Shown: positions 35,469 to 47,892, counted from the first letter of the stretch. The stretch: 64,000 nucleotides of DNA from Proteles cristata cristata (GCA_017311185.1 JAESUZ010005465.1:62001-126000), one strand, 5' to 3'. Notes: generated by a model from the sequence alone, not told the origin. A program made the numbers and translations.

Positions 35469-35605
35469 ATGTATGGGTTGGAAGCAGGCAGCGGCTTACA
35501 CCTAAATGTGGCCTTTTGGCTATACATCCTGTTTACCACGAGCGTTCTTTTTATTGTCTTTGTCTTATTTTTTCCCTTCTTCAATGAGGTTGATGAACAC
35601 ATAAG
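35469..35605 (+). CDS. Transmembrane exon of unit C
   Basis: From ATG at 35,469 the frame gives a short leader (MYGLEAGSGLHLNV), a helix (AFWLYILFTTSVLFIVFVLF) and a charged end (FNEVDEHIR), then a donor ATAAG|GTAATG. Two bases of the last codon remain and are completed by the first base of the next exon, keeping the frame. The acceptor seen in unit B (TTTCAG) is not preserved; the frame is open upstream to about 35,442 after GGGACAG, so either another acceptor or this ATG would start it. Predicted single-pass membrane segment; family unknown. Confidence 0.42.
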
Positions 35606-35909
35606 GTAATGTGAGTCTTAATGTGGTGCCTAAATGAGGAGGGGAGGGATCCATTAAAATGTGAGGTATTTGAAAATATGCCCCTTAATACACGACCTGG
35701 GAAAACAGTTATTCATCTCTGGATCTTAACCCTTTCAACGACCCTGGGCTGATAGTTCCTAAGAAATCATGCTTTCATGTATGATAGAAATACCTGGGGG
35801 CAGAGGCCAGGACTTGGCTAGGAAGTCTGTTCTCAGTGTGCCTGTGGAGCCTGAGGAAGTATTTGGGGCCCTGATTGAGCTGAGGTTAATGCCCAGGTAT
35901 AAGAATATG

Positions 35910-36108
35910 GGGCACCTGAACGGCTCAGTCGGTTAAGCAGCTGACTTCGGTTCAGGTCATGATCTTGCAGTTTGTGAGTTCAAGCCCCGCGTTGGGCTCT
36001 GTGCTGACAGCTCAGAGCCTGGAGCCTGCTTCAGATTCTGTGTCTCCTTCTCTGTCTGCCCCTCCCCTGCTCACGCTCTGTCTCTCCGTCTTTCAAAAAA
36101 AAAAAAAA
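35910..36108 (+). repeat. SINEC (private to unit C)
   Basis: GGCACCTGAACGGCTCAGTC head and A-run, flanked by AAGAATATG. Confidence 0.9.
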
Positions 36109-36207
36109 AGAATATGAAAACTCTATAGCACCTGAGAATCCGTGAGGATGTTTCCAAGTATTTGTCTCTGATCCAGGGAACTTTGTCACAGTCTCGCTCA
36201 GGTACAG

Positions 36208-36281
36208 ATGGTCCCTGCATAATGCTGTGTGTAAGGATAAAGATGATAATATTATAAAGATGGACAGTCTGGGAAGGCCAG
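36208..36281 (+). CDS. Second exon of unit C
   Basis: Acceptor GGTACAG (or CTCAG six bases earlier, same frame) and donor CCAG|GTGAGT. The frame WSLHNAVCKDKDDNIIKMD continues from the membrane exon and ends phase 1, which suits the phase-1 start of the final exon at 38,711. It matches unit B's exon with in-frame differences only. Confidence 0.42.
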
Positions 36282-37221
36282 GTGAGTATTCTTTGCCCTT
36301 CACCTTCTAGGTTCTTCTGTACAAAAACCTGGCAGCCCTGGTGAGTTCCGAAGCCCATGTTTGAGGTCGTTTAGACACGCAGAAATCTGATCTTAGTGGA
36401 CAGTCTCCTCATGTTCTGTAAATGACCTCCTCTTTGTTTCAGGTAAACCCAAATCTTCTGAGCCTTCTTTCTGGATAAAGCATTTGTCAAACTGAGTGTT
36501 TGCTCTGAGCTCTCATTAATGCCTGTGAGTGGAAATGTTTCTCCTTTTTGTCTATGTCTGTGATGTTTCTCTTTCTGTGAAAAGTGCCTTTCAACTGACT
36601 CAGTGATGAAATTTCCATATTACATGGTAGAGAATGAAAGATTTATAACCAGGCAGTGGTTATGAGTTTGATTGTGAAAGAGGAATAAGGATAGAAGGAC
36701 CCTGGCATCTACAGAGATGAGACCTTCTGAGATAAATTGAAAATCATTCTGATCATCTGTTGACTGTAACTCCCACAGACCATGTACGTGAGGTGACCTG
36801 CCTTTCCAGGTAAGGCCAGTTGTCCCTCCTTTGTGCTGTTCTATGAGTCTTCATAGCATCGCAGGGAGAGAACACACCAGGTCCTCGGGTTCTCTGTGTC
36901 CACCATCCCCCACCTTCAATATGAATGTTACATGTCCTACTGATACCTGGACCAAGCCTCCCTCTCACAAAATTGAAATGTCGAGTATATAAAATGTTGT
37001 CATGTTGCTTTGAGGTCAGAACAGGTGGGAAATAAATTTGGGGCTGAAGGAAGTATTTGGATTGGAGGATATTTTTATTAACTCAAGGGAAGAATGGTAG
37101 ACCATGTACTCAAGTCTGTCACATTCCCAACGTAACCACAGTGTATGGTAATTTTAATTGTAAGCAACCACAATGTCTATTGCAATATTGCCATTATATA
37201 CATGAGAATATATTACTTATT

Positions 37222-37439
37222 TATTAAAACATTTTTAAATCTTTATTTTTGAGAGAGAGACAGACAGAGTGTGAGTAGGGGAGGGGCAGGCAGAGAGAGA
37301 GGAAGACATAGAACCTGAAGCAGGCTCCAGGCTCCGAGCTGTCAGCACAGAGCCCGACATGGGGCTTGAACTCATGAACCTCGAGATCATGACCTGAGCC
37401 AAAGTCAGCTGTTCAACCAACTGAGTGGCCCAGGTGCCC
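37222..37439 (-). repeat. SINEC
   Basis: Minus copy ending GTGGCCCAGGTGCCC, flanked by GAGAATATAT. Confidence 0.9.
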
Positions 37440-38710
37440 TGAGAATATATAATTTATTATGGTAGTTGGAGAAGTTGGGTTGCCTGACATTTCACATGAA
37501 GTCACTGTAGTTCTCAGTCATTTGTATAAATATCTCCACTTTCCCAGCTCATGCTCCACTCCACCACTCTGCTACTGTTCTTGAGACCCATTTGCCCATA
37601 AAGCCCAAAGTCAGAACAACAATATCTCATGTGATCATTTCAAAAGAGACACATGGGTGCCTTTGTCTAGAACCTTTCTTAATGCAGCAATGGGTGAGGG
37701 GAGTATCGCCCTCATGGAGGGGTAAAGAGCACAGCTTGACCATCCAAGGCCTCTTGTAAGTGGCCAAGGAAAGTTGAAGTTAGCATAATTCCTTTCTGCC
37801 AGTTGAGAAGCTGAGTGGGCTCCTCTCTCTCCTGCACATCAGCTGTGTCCTTTGAAAGGCATTTCTGTCATTCCCCTTCACAGGGGCTGAGTAAACCATG
37901 TGGCTATCCCTCTCTCCTACCCACATTCTCAGTCACTGAGGCACGCATTCCTACATTCAAATGTTAGTTCCTCAGAGTGTCATGATTTTTTTTTGTGCTA
38001 ACTCCAGGTGTGATGATGTATTGGTAATCAGTTCAAATGTTAAAATATTGACACATCTGTGATATGGTTGACTTCTGGTGATTGTTGACCCTAGTAATTT
38101 TGATGAAGACTTTCCTGAAAGATAATGGAGTTTCAATGAGTTGGATATCAGATTGTAGGAGAACAGTAGACATACACATAGACAGTTAGGTCTAGAAGGA
38201 ACCACAGAAAATATAAGCTCCAATCTTTCCAATTACAGATTGGGGAAGATGAAAGTTGCAGGGCTTTTGGTGAATTTTTTTCATGAAGTTCAAGTAATTA
38301 CTCCTATTTATTTAGAGATAAACAAGGCTGGGGTGATCTCCACATGGAGAGTTTGGAGAATCAGGATAGGAATGAAGGTTGGAGCTGTGTTCTCCTACTT
38401 TCATTCTCTGTGAATTTATTCATATTCTGCAAAATGAAATGTTTGCATCTTCACCCTCATGTCCTTACTTATTATGTAGCCAGGGAGATAGTCCTGCATA
38501 TGGCAACCATCTGGCTATAATCTCTTGTAAGTATTTACTGGACTAGGGCCTGTGAACCACATAATCCTACCCGGATATAAACATTGAGAGATACTTGTTG
38601 ATGTTCTGAAATATTTGCAGTCTGAGTCTCTTGAAATTGTACCTGCTTACAGAGAGTTCTGTCATTTTGCTGCATTAAGCTTTAGCCAAGGAATGTTCCT
38701 TCTGTTTCAG

Positions 38711-38841
38711 GCCATCCTCTTCAGCTACCTGGGAGAGAAGCTCAGAGAGGGGAGGAAGCTGGGATGAGACAAGATCACTCACTCATTTTGAAGGTGATAG
38801 GAGACAGATCCCAGGAAGTTGGCCTCGTAACATCAGTGTGA
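38711..38841 (+). CDS. Final coding exon of unit C
   Basis: After CTTCTGTTTCAG the frame is open in phase 1 for 42 codons to TGA at 38,839-38,841. The peptide is hydrophilic (for example GREAQRGEEAGMRQDHSL) and ends GLVTSV. One codon shorter than units A and B. Followed by AATAAA at 38,938. Splicing from 36,281 would keep frame. Confidence 0.47.
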
Positions 38842-38937
38842 GAGTGGCTGTACCTGCAAGGGATCCTCTGTGACATCATGTCTCAGGCAGGAAAGGGCTT
38901 CTGAGACCCTCATTACCTGTACTGAAATGAAATTGAT

Positions 38938-38943
38938 AATAAA
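38938..38943 (+). terminator. Poly(A) signal of unit C
   Basis: AATAAA 96 nt past the stop, in the same place as in units A and B. Confidence 0.45.
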
Positions 38944-39017
38944 CATTTTGATAGTCTCAGAAAAGTGCCTATGTTTAAAGGAATTCTTTACTGAAGGTCT
39001 ATCCTCCTCCATTTCAT

Positions 39018-39203
39018 TTCTTTTTTTAAATTAAAAAAATGTTTAAAGAGAGAGAGAGCACATGAGTTGGGGAGAAGGGCAGAGGGAGAGAGAGAATCTC
39101 AAGCAAGCTCCATGCTCATCACGGAGCCCAATGTGGGGCTCGATCCCATGACCCGAGCCTGAAACCACGAGTCAGATGCTCAACTGAGCCACCCAGGAGC
39201 TCC
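39018..39203 (-). repeat. SINEC, diverged
   Basis: Ends GAGCCACCCAGGAGCTCC, with CATTT-rich flanks. Confidence 0.8.
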
Positions 39204-40261
39204 CCATTTATTTTAATAAATCAAAATCCAAAGCACACTTCTGTTGTCCTATGTGAGTGACCTGTGCTATTTCCTTTCTTAGTGCAACATGTAGTTTCAC
39301 GGTTGTAGGTGAAGAGATGCTCATGATTCTTATCAGAATGAGCAGGCACTGAATCCAGGACCAGAGATGAGCCTTTCCTCCCTCCACCCAACATGATTTC
39401 ACAGACAAATCACATCAATAGTCTAAAGTGTTTTGTCCAGATTACATCATTTTCTTGTACAAATGCCATGCTCCTCCCCCATCCTACAATGGAATATTGC
39501 TTTGCAGATAGATGTGTGGGGAGGAACTGCTGTAGCTTTTCTTATTCTTCTTTAAGCTCTATGGCCCCTCAAATATGCTTCTACTACCAATGTGATTTCT
39601 CTTCCACATAAGCACACACTTCTTCATCTTCACCTACCACACGCGTTTGCTTACCAAGTTCTACAGTTTCTTTGCTCTTCGTCTCTGCCTATCTCTCTTA
39701 ACCACAGGCGAGATCTTTGGCATGGTCCTGGAGCATCCTAGTTTTTCCCTGTGCAATTATAACTGCTTCACAATTCAGATTATGGAGCTAATCTGTCCCC
39801 TTTTCATGCTCTGCTCCACATTTCATCACAGGTAGCCTAAAAATCATGTTTCAACATATTCTTTCCTTATGTAAAGGTCTCTGTTGGCCCTTCATCAACT
39901 ATCTTAGTGCTCTTTTACTGTGGCATTCAATGGATCAACTTCCATACTAAAAAGGAATGAAGATTCCTTTTTTTCGAAGAAAGCACATGTTAAGAAGCAC
40001 ATGGAACAGACTCTTTGCTCACTCCCAAAATCTGTGCTTTGCTTCTTCAGGCACATGGCTTTTCAGCAAGAGGCTATGTGTCTTAACTTCCCTGGCAGCA
40101 AGTAGTAATTGTAGTAGCTGTAGTAGTAGTAGTGGTAGTGAACTAAACCAATAGAATGCTAATAAATGATCCATGCTGAATCCAGGTCATTGGCTAAATG
40201 AAAAATGTTTTCTCTGTCCTTGAGTTGGAAATGGAACCAGCTGAAGTCACCTTAGAAGTAC

Positions 40262-42190
40262 TGTTTATTTATTTAATTAATTAATTTACATGCAAGTTAG
40301 CATATAGTGCAATAATGATTTCAGGAGTAGATTCCAGTGATTCATCCCCTATATATAACACCCAGTGCTCGTCCCCAACAAGCGTCCTCCTTAATGCCCA
40401 TCCCCCCTCCCACAACCCCTCCAGCAACCCTCAGTTTGTTCTCCGTATTTAAGAGTCTCTTATGTTTTGTCCCCCTCCTTGTTTTTATATTAGTTTTGCT
40501 TCCCTTATGTTTACCTGTTTTGTATCTTAAATTCCTCATATGAGTGAAGTCATATGATATTATCTTTCTGTGGCTAATTTCATTTAACATAATGCTCTCT
40601 AGTTCCATCCACATAGTTCCAAACGACAAGAATTCATTCTTTTTGATTGTCAAGTAATACTTCATGATATATATATATACACCATATCTTTATCCATTCA
40701 TCTGTTGATGGACATTTGGGCTCTTTCCATACTTTGGCTATTGTCAATAGGGCTGCTATAAACATTGGGGTACACTTGCCCCTTCAAAACAGCACACCTG
40801 TATCCTTTGGATAAATACCTAGTACTGTAATTGCTGGGTCATAGAGTAGTTCTACCTTTAATTTTTTGAGGAACCTCCATATCGTTTTCCAGAGTGGCTG
40901 CACCAGTTTGCGTTCCCACCAGCAGTGTCTGCATCCTTACCAATATCTGTTGCTGCTTGAGTTGTTAATTATAGACATTCTGACTGGTGTGAGGTGGTAT
41001 CTCATTGTGGTTTTAATTTGTATTACCCTGATCATGAGCAATGTTGAGATTTTTTTCATATGTCTTTAGCCATCTAGATGGCTTCTTGGGAGAAGTGTCT
41101 ATTCATGTCTTCTGCCCATTTCTTCACTGGATTATTTGTTATTTGGGTGCTGAGTTTGATAAGTCCTTTTTAGATTTTGGATACTAACCCTTTATCCAAC
41201 ATGTCATTTGCAAATATCTTCTCTCATTCTGTCAGTTGCCTTTAAGTTTTTCTGATTGTTTCCTTCACTGTGCAAAAGCTTTTTATCTTGATGAGTCCTA
41301 ATAGTTCATTTTTGCTTTTGTTCCCCTTGCCACTGGAGACATGTTGAGTAAGAAGTTGCTGCAGCCAAGGTCAAAGAGGTTTTTGCCTGCTTTCTCCTTG
41401 AGGATTTAAGGGTTTCCTGTCTTACATGTAGACCTTTCATCCGTTTTGAGTTTATTTTTGTGTAGGGTGTAACAAAGTGGTCCAGGTTCATTCTTCCGCG
41501 TGTTGCTGTCCAGTTCTCCCAGCACCATTTGCTGAAGAGACTGTCTTTATTCCATTGGATATTCTTTCCTGCTTCATCAAAGAATAGTTGGCCATACGTT
41601 TGTGGGCCCATTTCTGGCTTCTTTATTCTGTTCCATTGAACTAAGTGGCTGTTTTTGTGCTTGTAACACACTGTCGTGATGACTACAGCTTTGTAATATA
41701 GCTTGAAGTCCAGGATTGTGATGTCTCAAGCTTTGGTTTTCTTTTTCAAGATTGCTTTAGGGGCGCCTGGGTGGCTTAGTCGGTTAAGCGTCTGACTTTC
41801 GCTTAGGTCATGATCTCGCGGTTCGTGGGTTCGAGCCCCACGTCGGGCTCTGTGCTGACTGCCAGCTCAGAGCTTGGAGCCTGTTTCAGTCTGTGACTCC
41901 CTCTCTCTCTGGCCCTCCCCTGCTCACGCTGTCTCTCTCTCTCCTAGAAATAAATAAAAAACATTAAAAAAAAAAAAAGATTGCTTTAGCTATTTGGGAT
42001 CTTTTCTGGTTCCATACAAATTTTAGGATTGTTTGTTCAGCTCTGTGAAGAATGTGGGTATTATTTTGATAGGGATTGCATTGAATATGTAGATTGTTTT
42101 GGGTAAAATTGGCATTTTAACAATACTTGTTCTTCCAATTCATGAGCATGGAATATTTTTCCGATTTTTTTGTGTGTGTGTCTTCTTCAA
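40262..42190 (-). mobile_element. Old minus-strand LINE-1 3' half
   Basis: Reverse complement of the LINE-1 3' UTR (40,287-40,470) and ORF2 C-terminal half (to about 42,190), with frames of 107 and 121 codons at 40,342-40,665 and 41,306-41,671. Dead, and split by the SINE at 41,761. Confidence 0.85.
41761..41976 (+). repeat. SINEC inserted in LINE-1
   Basis: AAGATTGCTTTAG is at 41,748-41,760 and 41,977-41,989. Head GGGCGCCTGGGTGGCTTAG. Confidence 0.93.
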
Positions 42191-42500
42191 TTAGAAGCCC
42201 TGTTAGAGTAAGGAATGCAGCTTTTCCAGCCATGATTCTTGGGGTCATATGTACAGCAGAGGCCACCTCTTTCCCCTTCACATTTCCCTTAGAGAGAATA
42301 AACTTCTTTGTTCACTAATCATCATACTATTTGGCTTCTTTATTAGAGTTGCCTGTACTGTAACTTTATATTCTTCTGTTTGTGGTGTTAGTATATCACA
42401 AAAACTGCTGGTCCAGAGCTTAAAATATCACAGTTCTTAACGTAATAGACAAATCTGACTCATTTTACCTAACATGTGGCTTAGGTACCAGCTGTGCCAA

Positions 42501-42509
42501 TAGATAGAT

Positions 42510-42549
<40 letters not shown>
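42501..42549 (+). repeat. (GATA)n microsatellite
   Basis: About eleven GATA units directly preceding a minus-strand SINE. Confidence 0.95.
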
Positions 42550-42750
42550 TTAAGTTTATTTATTTATTTTGAAAGAAAGAGTCTGTAGTATGTGTGGGGG
42601 AGGGTCAGAGAGAGAGACAGAGAGACAGAGAATCCCAAGCAGGCTCTGTGCATCAACACAGAGCCTGATACAGGGCTTGATCTTGTAGATTGTGACCTGA
42701 GCTGAAATTAAGAGTCAGATACTTACCTGACTGAGACACTTAGGTGCCCG
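42550..42750 (-). repeat. SINEC, diverged
   Basis: TTTATTTATTTATTTTGAAAG to GAGACACTTAGGTGCCC. Confidence 0.82.
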
Positions 42751-43880
42751 TGTAATTTTTACTGTTATCTGAGTACTGTAGTCCTTTACTCAATGTCATG
42801 CCACATGCTCACTGTTCCTTTTCCTGTGTGGTCTTCCCCTCAAAATGCCCTGTACCCTCCCTCTCTCTCAGACACTCCTTTTTCACTAACTAGTTAGTTT
42901 ACCTTAAAACTGCTGGATCATAGAAAACCAAAAACTGTGTAGTGCTTAAAAACAAAAGTGATTCGTTTTGCACTTGCAGAGCAGATTGATTTGGTTCCAC
43001 TGGTTAATGGGGCTTCATCCCATCCTGTGACTCCTCCACCCGTTTGGTGGTCAGTCATCTGTATTCATTCATGGAAGGGGAAAGAGCGTGGAGAAAGCAC
43101 AGAGGTGTCCCACGTTCCTTGGCTGAGACCCAGTCACATAATCACGTTAAATAGGCTGACACATATAGCCGACACATCTACTAAAAATCATATTACTTAA
43201 AAGAAGGTATGGAATATGGTGGGCCATTTATGATCCTAGTAAGAGAAAAACGAGGAATGTATAAAGAAATGCTCACTTTGACATATCAAAACCAAATGGT
43301 TGAAAACAAAAAAGAAAAAATCTTAAAAACAGCAAGAGAAAAATGACTTCTGTACAATATGTTTTGTGCTAGAGTTAATGGAAATTCAAAGAGAACTAAC
43401 ATAGTAAGAATGAAGAATGTTTATTTTACATAGATGAACAATATACATTCACTTGTAATCCAGACAAGGATAAATAAAAGACCGACAGAAACATTTTAAA
43501 ACATTAACAGTAATTATGTCAGAATGGTAGAATTATTAGTATTTATTATTCTTTTTAATATTTTCCATATTTTTAATGAAATATGCATTCATTTTCTAAT
43601 AAAAGGACTGATGTTTCCATAAATAGAAAAAGGGATATCTCTGCAATTTTACATAGGAAACCTTTTATTGAAAGACAAAATATTAATTAAACATATCTTA
43701 ATAAGTCAGGGTTAAATTTTAGTATTTAAACTCTGTACTATATTTCCTCATAATATTTACTGCAAACATAATGCATAATGTCCTGGGATTTACGTCAAAT
43801 CTAAGAGATCAAAATCTTGTTCTCTTTTGGAAAGAAGCTTACAAAACAAGCTTCTCTTGGAACAAGGCTAATTATTCTTT
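42751..43880. other. No gene recognised
   Basis: AT-rich sequence without splice-bounded frames. Confidence 0.35.
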
Positions 43881-44132
43881 TTTAAAAAATTTTTAATGTA
43901 TTTATTAGGTTTTTATTTTTTATTATTATTTTTTTTACAAATAGTTTATTGTCAAGTTGGTTTCCATATAACACCCAGTGCTTATCCCCACAAGTGCCCC
44001 CCTCCGTGCCCAGCCCCCCCCCACATCCATCAGTCCTCAGTTTTTGTCAGCATTCAAGAGTCTCTCATGGTTTGCCTCTCCCCATTTCCCCCACTTTTCT
44101 CCCCCATAGTCCTCCGTTAAGTTCCTCCTAAT
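43881..44132 (-). mobile_element. LINE-1 3' end with 14-bp duplication
   Basis: GCTAATTATTCTTT at 43,867-43,880 and 44,133-44,146 flank a short minus-strand LINE-1 end. Confidence 0.88.
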
Positions 44133-44214
44133 GCTAATTATTCTTTCTGATTGTATTCATGGACCAAATGTCTTGATTTACAAAATTCCCAACTCCTTGG
44201 GAGCAGAGACTCTA

Positions 44215-45275
44215 AATGAACAAAAGCTCATTGGAGGCTCAAAGATTTAAAAATTCTCCTTATCAAGGCAACCGATGGAATGGGAAAAGATATTTGCAAA
44301 TGACACATCAGATTAAAGGTTAGTAGCCAAAAGCTACAAAGAACTTACCAAACTCAACATCCAAAAAACAAATAGTCCAGTGAAGACATGGGCAGAAGAC
44401 ACGAATAGACACTTTCCAAAAAAGACATCCCGATGGCCAACAAACACATGAAAAGATGCTCAACATCACTCATCATCAGGGACATACAAATCAAAACCAC
44501 ACTGAGATACCATCTCACACCCGTCAGAGTGACTAAAATTAACAACTCAGGAAATAGCAGATGTTGGCGAAGATGTGGAGAAACGCGAACCCTCTTGCAC
44601 TGTTGGTGGGAATGCAAACTGATGCAGCTGCTCTGGAAAACTCAAAAAATTAGAAATAGAACTATCCTATGACAGCACTAGTTGGAAATTATCCAAAGGA
44701 TACAGAAGTGCTGATACATAAGGGCACATGTGCCCCAATATTTATAGCAGTGCTTTCAACAATAGCCAGATTATGGAAAGATCCCAAATGTCCATCATGA
44801 TGAATGGGTAAAGAATATGTGGTTTATATATACAATGGACTGCTTATTTGGCAATGAGAGAGAATGAAACCCTGCCATTTGCAGCAACGTGGTTGGAACT
44901 GGAGGGTATTATGCTAAGTGAAATAAGTCAGTCAGAGAAAGACAGATATCATACGTTCTCACTCATATGTGGAATTTGAGAAACTTAACAGAATACTATG
45001 GGGGAGGGGAAAGGAAAAAATAGATGCAAACAGAGAGGGAGGGAGGCAAACCATAAGAGACTTTTAAATACAGAGAACAAACTGAGGATTGATGGGGAGT
45101 GGGGGAGAGGGGAAAATGGGTGATGGGCATTGAGAAGGGCACTTGTTGGGATGAACACTGGATGTTGTGCGTAAGTGATGAATCATGGGAATCTACCCCC
45201 AAAACCAAGAGCACACTGTACACACTGTATGTTAGCCAACTTGACAATAAATTATATTAAAATTTTAAAAAATCT
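44215..45275 (+). mobile_element. LINE-1 3' end, plus strand
   Basis: Runs from the ORF2 C-terminal region (AAATGACACATCAGATTAAA) to TTGACAATAAATTATATT and an A-rich tail. Confidence 0.88.
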
Positions 45276-45486
45276 CTTTTCTTCCTTTTCTCTATTATGT
45301 CTTTTATAAGAGCTCCATGAAGCCTACTGATTTTTCCAAAATTATTTTTCTTTCGAGGCTGGTATTTATTGCTGTAATTTGTTACAATTCCTATGGAAAG
45401 GCAGACATGGTCAAAATCTGAGGAGGCTAACTAAACTAGAAGCAAGGCAATTGCCAAAGCCCTCATGAAGAAATCAAATAAGGATA

Positions 45487-45713
45487 GGGGTGCCTGGGTG
45501 GCTCAGTCGGTTAAGTGTCCGATTTCGGCTCAGGTCATGATCTCACCATTCGTGGGTTCAAGCCCCGCATTGGGCTCTGTGTTGGCAGCTAGCTCAGAGC
45601 CTGGAGTCTGCTTCAGATTCTGAATTTCCCTCTCTCTGACCAAACCTCCCCTGCTCACACTGTCTCTCTCTCTCTCAGAAATAAATAAAACATTAAAATC
45701 TTTTTAAGAAAAG
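45487..45713 (+). repeat. SINEC
   Basis: GGTGCCTGGGTGGCTCAGTC head; GAAATCAAATAAGGATA / GAAATCAAACAGGGATA flanks. Confidence 0.92.
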
Positions 45714-45896
45714 AAATCAAACAGGGATAAAAATAAAGATGACAATTCTGATATTCAGTTTTGAAAATGGTGTTTTCTACATTCAAATCTCCATGGAATT
45801 AAACACATTTGAGTCACAAGAACAGCCGTTAGTTGCCCATAGATAATGTTTTTCATTGTTCAGTTTATTACAGAAGAAGCCTTAGTGATGTCTTAG

Positions 45897-46225
45897 TACA
45901 GGCTACTATATCAGTATACCATACACTGGGTGGCTTGTAAAAAGAGAAATTTATTTTTCAAGTTCTGGAGGCTGGAAGTCTGAGATCAGGGTGCCAGAAT
46001 ATGGTTAGATTCTGGTGAAGGCCTTCTTTCAGGGTGTAGACTGCCAACTTCTCACTGTAGGCTCACATGGTGAAAAGAGAGTGAGAGAGCTCTCTGCGAT
46101 CCCTTTTATAAGGGCACTAATTCCTTCCCGAAGTCCCTACAACCTAATGCCACCATATTGGGTGTTAAGATTTCAATATATGAATATGGTGGGATGGGGG
46201 GAGGTAACAAACATTAAGTCCAAAC
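45897..46225 (-). repeat. MaLR-like LTR
   Basis: Reverse of MLT1/MST LTR order: CACTGGGTGGCTTGTAAAAA, TTCTGGAGGCTGGAAGTCTG, then CTTTTATAAGGGCACTAATTC and CCTAATGCCACCATATTGGG. Confidence 0.65.
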
Positions 46226-46469
46226 CAGTGATACATGTAAATTAACTTTTTAGTATCAACAGTCTTTATCAATTTAGCTGTTCTTTTAGTGCTCAGTAAA
46301 TATTGTTTGGACCAGCTTTTCAAACAATATTTGGACCTATGAAAGTAAGTAAGTTGACTTCCTCTTCACTCAAAATGTACAATCTCTTTCCGTGACATTT
46401 GGAAGCTGATCTGAAATGATAAAAGAGGCAATAAGTTCCTATTCTAAATAAAACTGCTTGACTATATGA

Positions 46470-46471
<2 letters not shown>

Positions 46472-46507
<36 letters not shown>
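46472..46507 (+). repeat. (AC)n microsatellite
   Basis: About eighteen AC units. Confidence 0.96.
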
Positions 46508-46508
<1 letters not shown>

Positions 46509-46567
46509 ACAAAGAATTGATCACTTAGGACAGGTTTTGCTGGTGTTCTATCCTAATATTACTTTCT

Positions 46568-46802
46568 TTTTTTTTTCTTTCTTTTTTTTTCTTTTTTAAT
46601 GTTTTATTTCTTTCTAGGAGAGAGAGAGAGACAGCATGAGCAGGGGAGGGTCAGAGAAAGAGGGAGTCACAGGCTGAAACAGGCTCCAGGCTCTGAACTG
46701 GCAGTCAGCACAGAGCCCGACGCGGGGCTCAAACCCACGAACCGCGAGATCATGACCTAAGCGAAAGTCGGACGCTTAACCGACTAAGCCACCCAGGCGC
46801 CC
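46568..46802 (-). repeat. Young SINEC with perfect 20-bp duplication
   Basis: The 20 bases at 46,548-46,567 (CTATCC...TTTCT) recur exactly at 46,803-46,822. The head is an intact GCCACCCAGGCGCCCC. Confidence 0.94.
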
Positions 46803-47087
46803 CTATCCTAATATTACTTTCTATGCCAGATCTTAAGCAGTTTTCTTCTTGTTTCCTTCGTGAGTCCCAGAATGTAAAAACAACTTATTTAACAAGAAAC
46901 AGTTAAATAGTATTAGAGTGAAAGAGGAAGGTAAAACTGTGTGTGGTTTTGCTTTTGAGATTCTTCTGGAAATTAATCTTTAAAAAAAAAATCTTTAGTT
47001 TGGATTCTAATGACTCTACGTTTATGATGAATGAGGTTTAGACAGGGCAAAGCTGTCCCTCTGTTTCCTATGGTAACTGACGTGCTA

Positions 47088-47450
47088 AGTGTTATGGGCT
47101 GAATCGTGTCCCCCCACATTCATATGTCAAAGTCCTAACCCCCAGTACCTCAGAAGGTGCCTTTATTTGGAGCTAAGGATTTAAAGAGGTACTTAGGTAA
47201 AATGAGGTCATTTGTGTGGGCCCTAATCCAATATGACTGATATCCTTATAAATTAGGTAGATTAGGATACAAACTCACACAGACCAAGAGGCGAACATGT
47301 GAGGACACAGAAAGATGGTGGTCATCCATGGGCCAACGAGACGCTTTAGAAGAAGTTAACAGGCTCGGGCTTCTAGTTTACAAAACTGTGAGAAAATACA
47401 TTTCTGTTGTCCAATCCATTTGGCCTTTGGGATTTGATTATGGAAGGCCA
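47088..47450 (+). repeat. MaLR-like LTR
   Basis: GGGCTGAATCGTGTCCCCCC, CCTAACCCCCAGTACCTCAG, GGGCCCTAATCCAATATGAC and ACAAAACTGTGAGAAAATAC in MLT1 order. Confidence 0.7.
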
Positions 47451-47490
47451 AGCACACCGAAGGACTAAGCACAGTAAAAACTAAGCAGAG

Positions 47491-47684
47491 GGGCACCTGG
47501 GTGGCTCCATCGGCTAAGCGTCTCACTTCAGCTCAGGCTGTGGTCTCATGGTTTGTGAGTTCGAGCCCCGCATTGGGCTCTCTGCTGTCAGCACAGAGCC
47601 CACTTTGCATCCTCTGTCCCTTTTTCTCTGCCACTCCCCCAACCCTTCTGTCTCTCTCTCAAAATAAGTAAAGAAACCTAAAAA
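47491..47684 (+). repeat. SINEC
   Basis: GGCACCTGGGTGGCTCCATC head and TAAGCAGAG / TAAACAGAA flanks. Confidence 0.88.
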
Positions 47685-47892
47685 GTAAACTAAACAGAAC
47701 TGCTGAGGGAAAATGTTTTCTAACCTAGAAACTTAATTTTAAGTGTGTTAAAAATAACATTTTTTTGCAAAGAATACTTTGTGCTCATATAAAATGCTAG
47801 TTATTAAAAATGATTTAGAATAATCTAGACAATCTTTTGTTCTTTATATCAAAAATAGATGGAAATATTGTAAGGTACATGTTTGCTTTATT

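Larger units (their letters stand above)
33500..39760 (+). repeat. Unit C of the tandem module
   Basis: Direct copy of unit B (see landmarks there). It retains the best splice chain of the three: membrane exon end at 35,605, second exon 36,208-36,281 and final exon 38,711-38,841. Confidence 0.85.

Noticed and set aside
42501..42549. Regular short repeats that might suggest an array with spacers
   Set aside because: A simple GATA microsatellite without spacers; CRISPR arrays do not occur in mammalian nuclear DNA.
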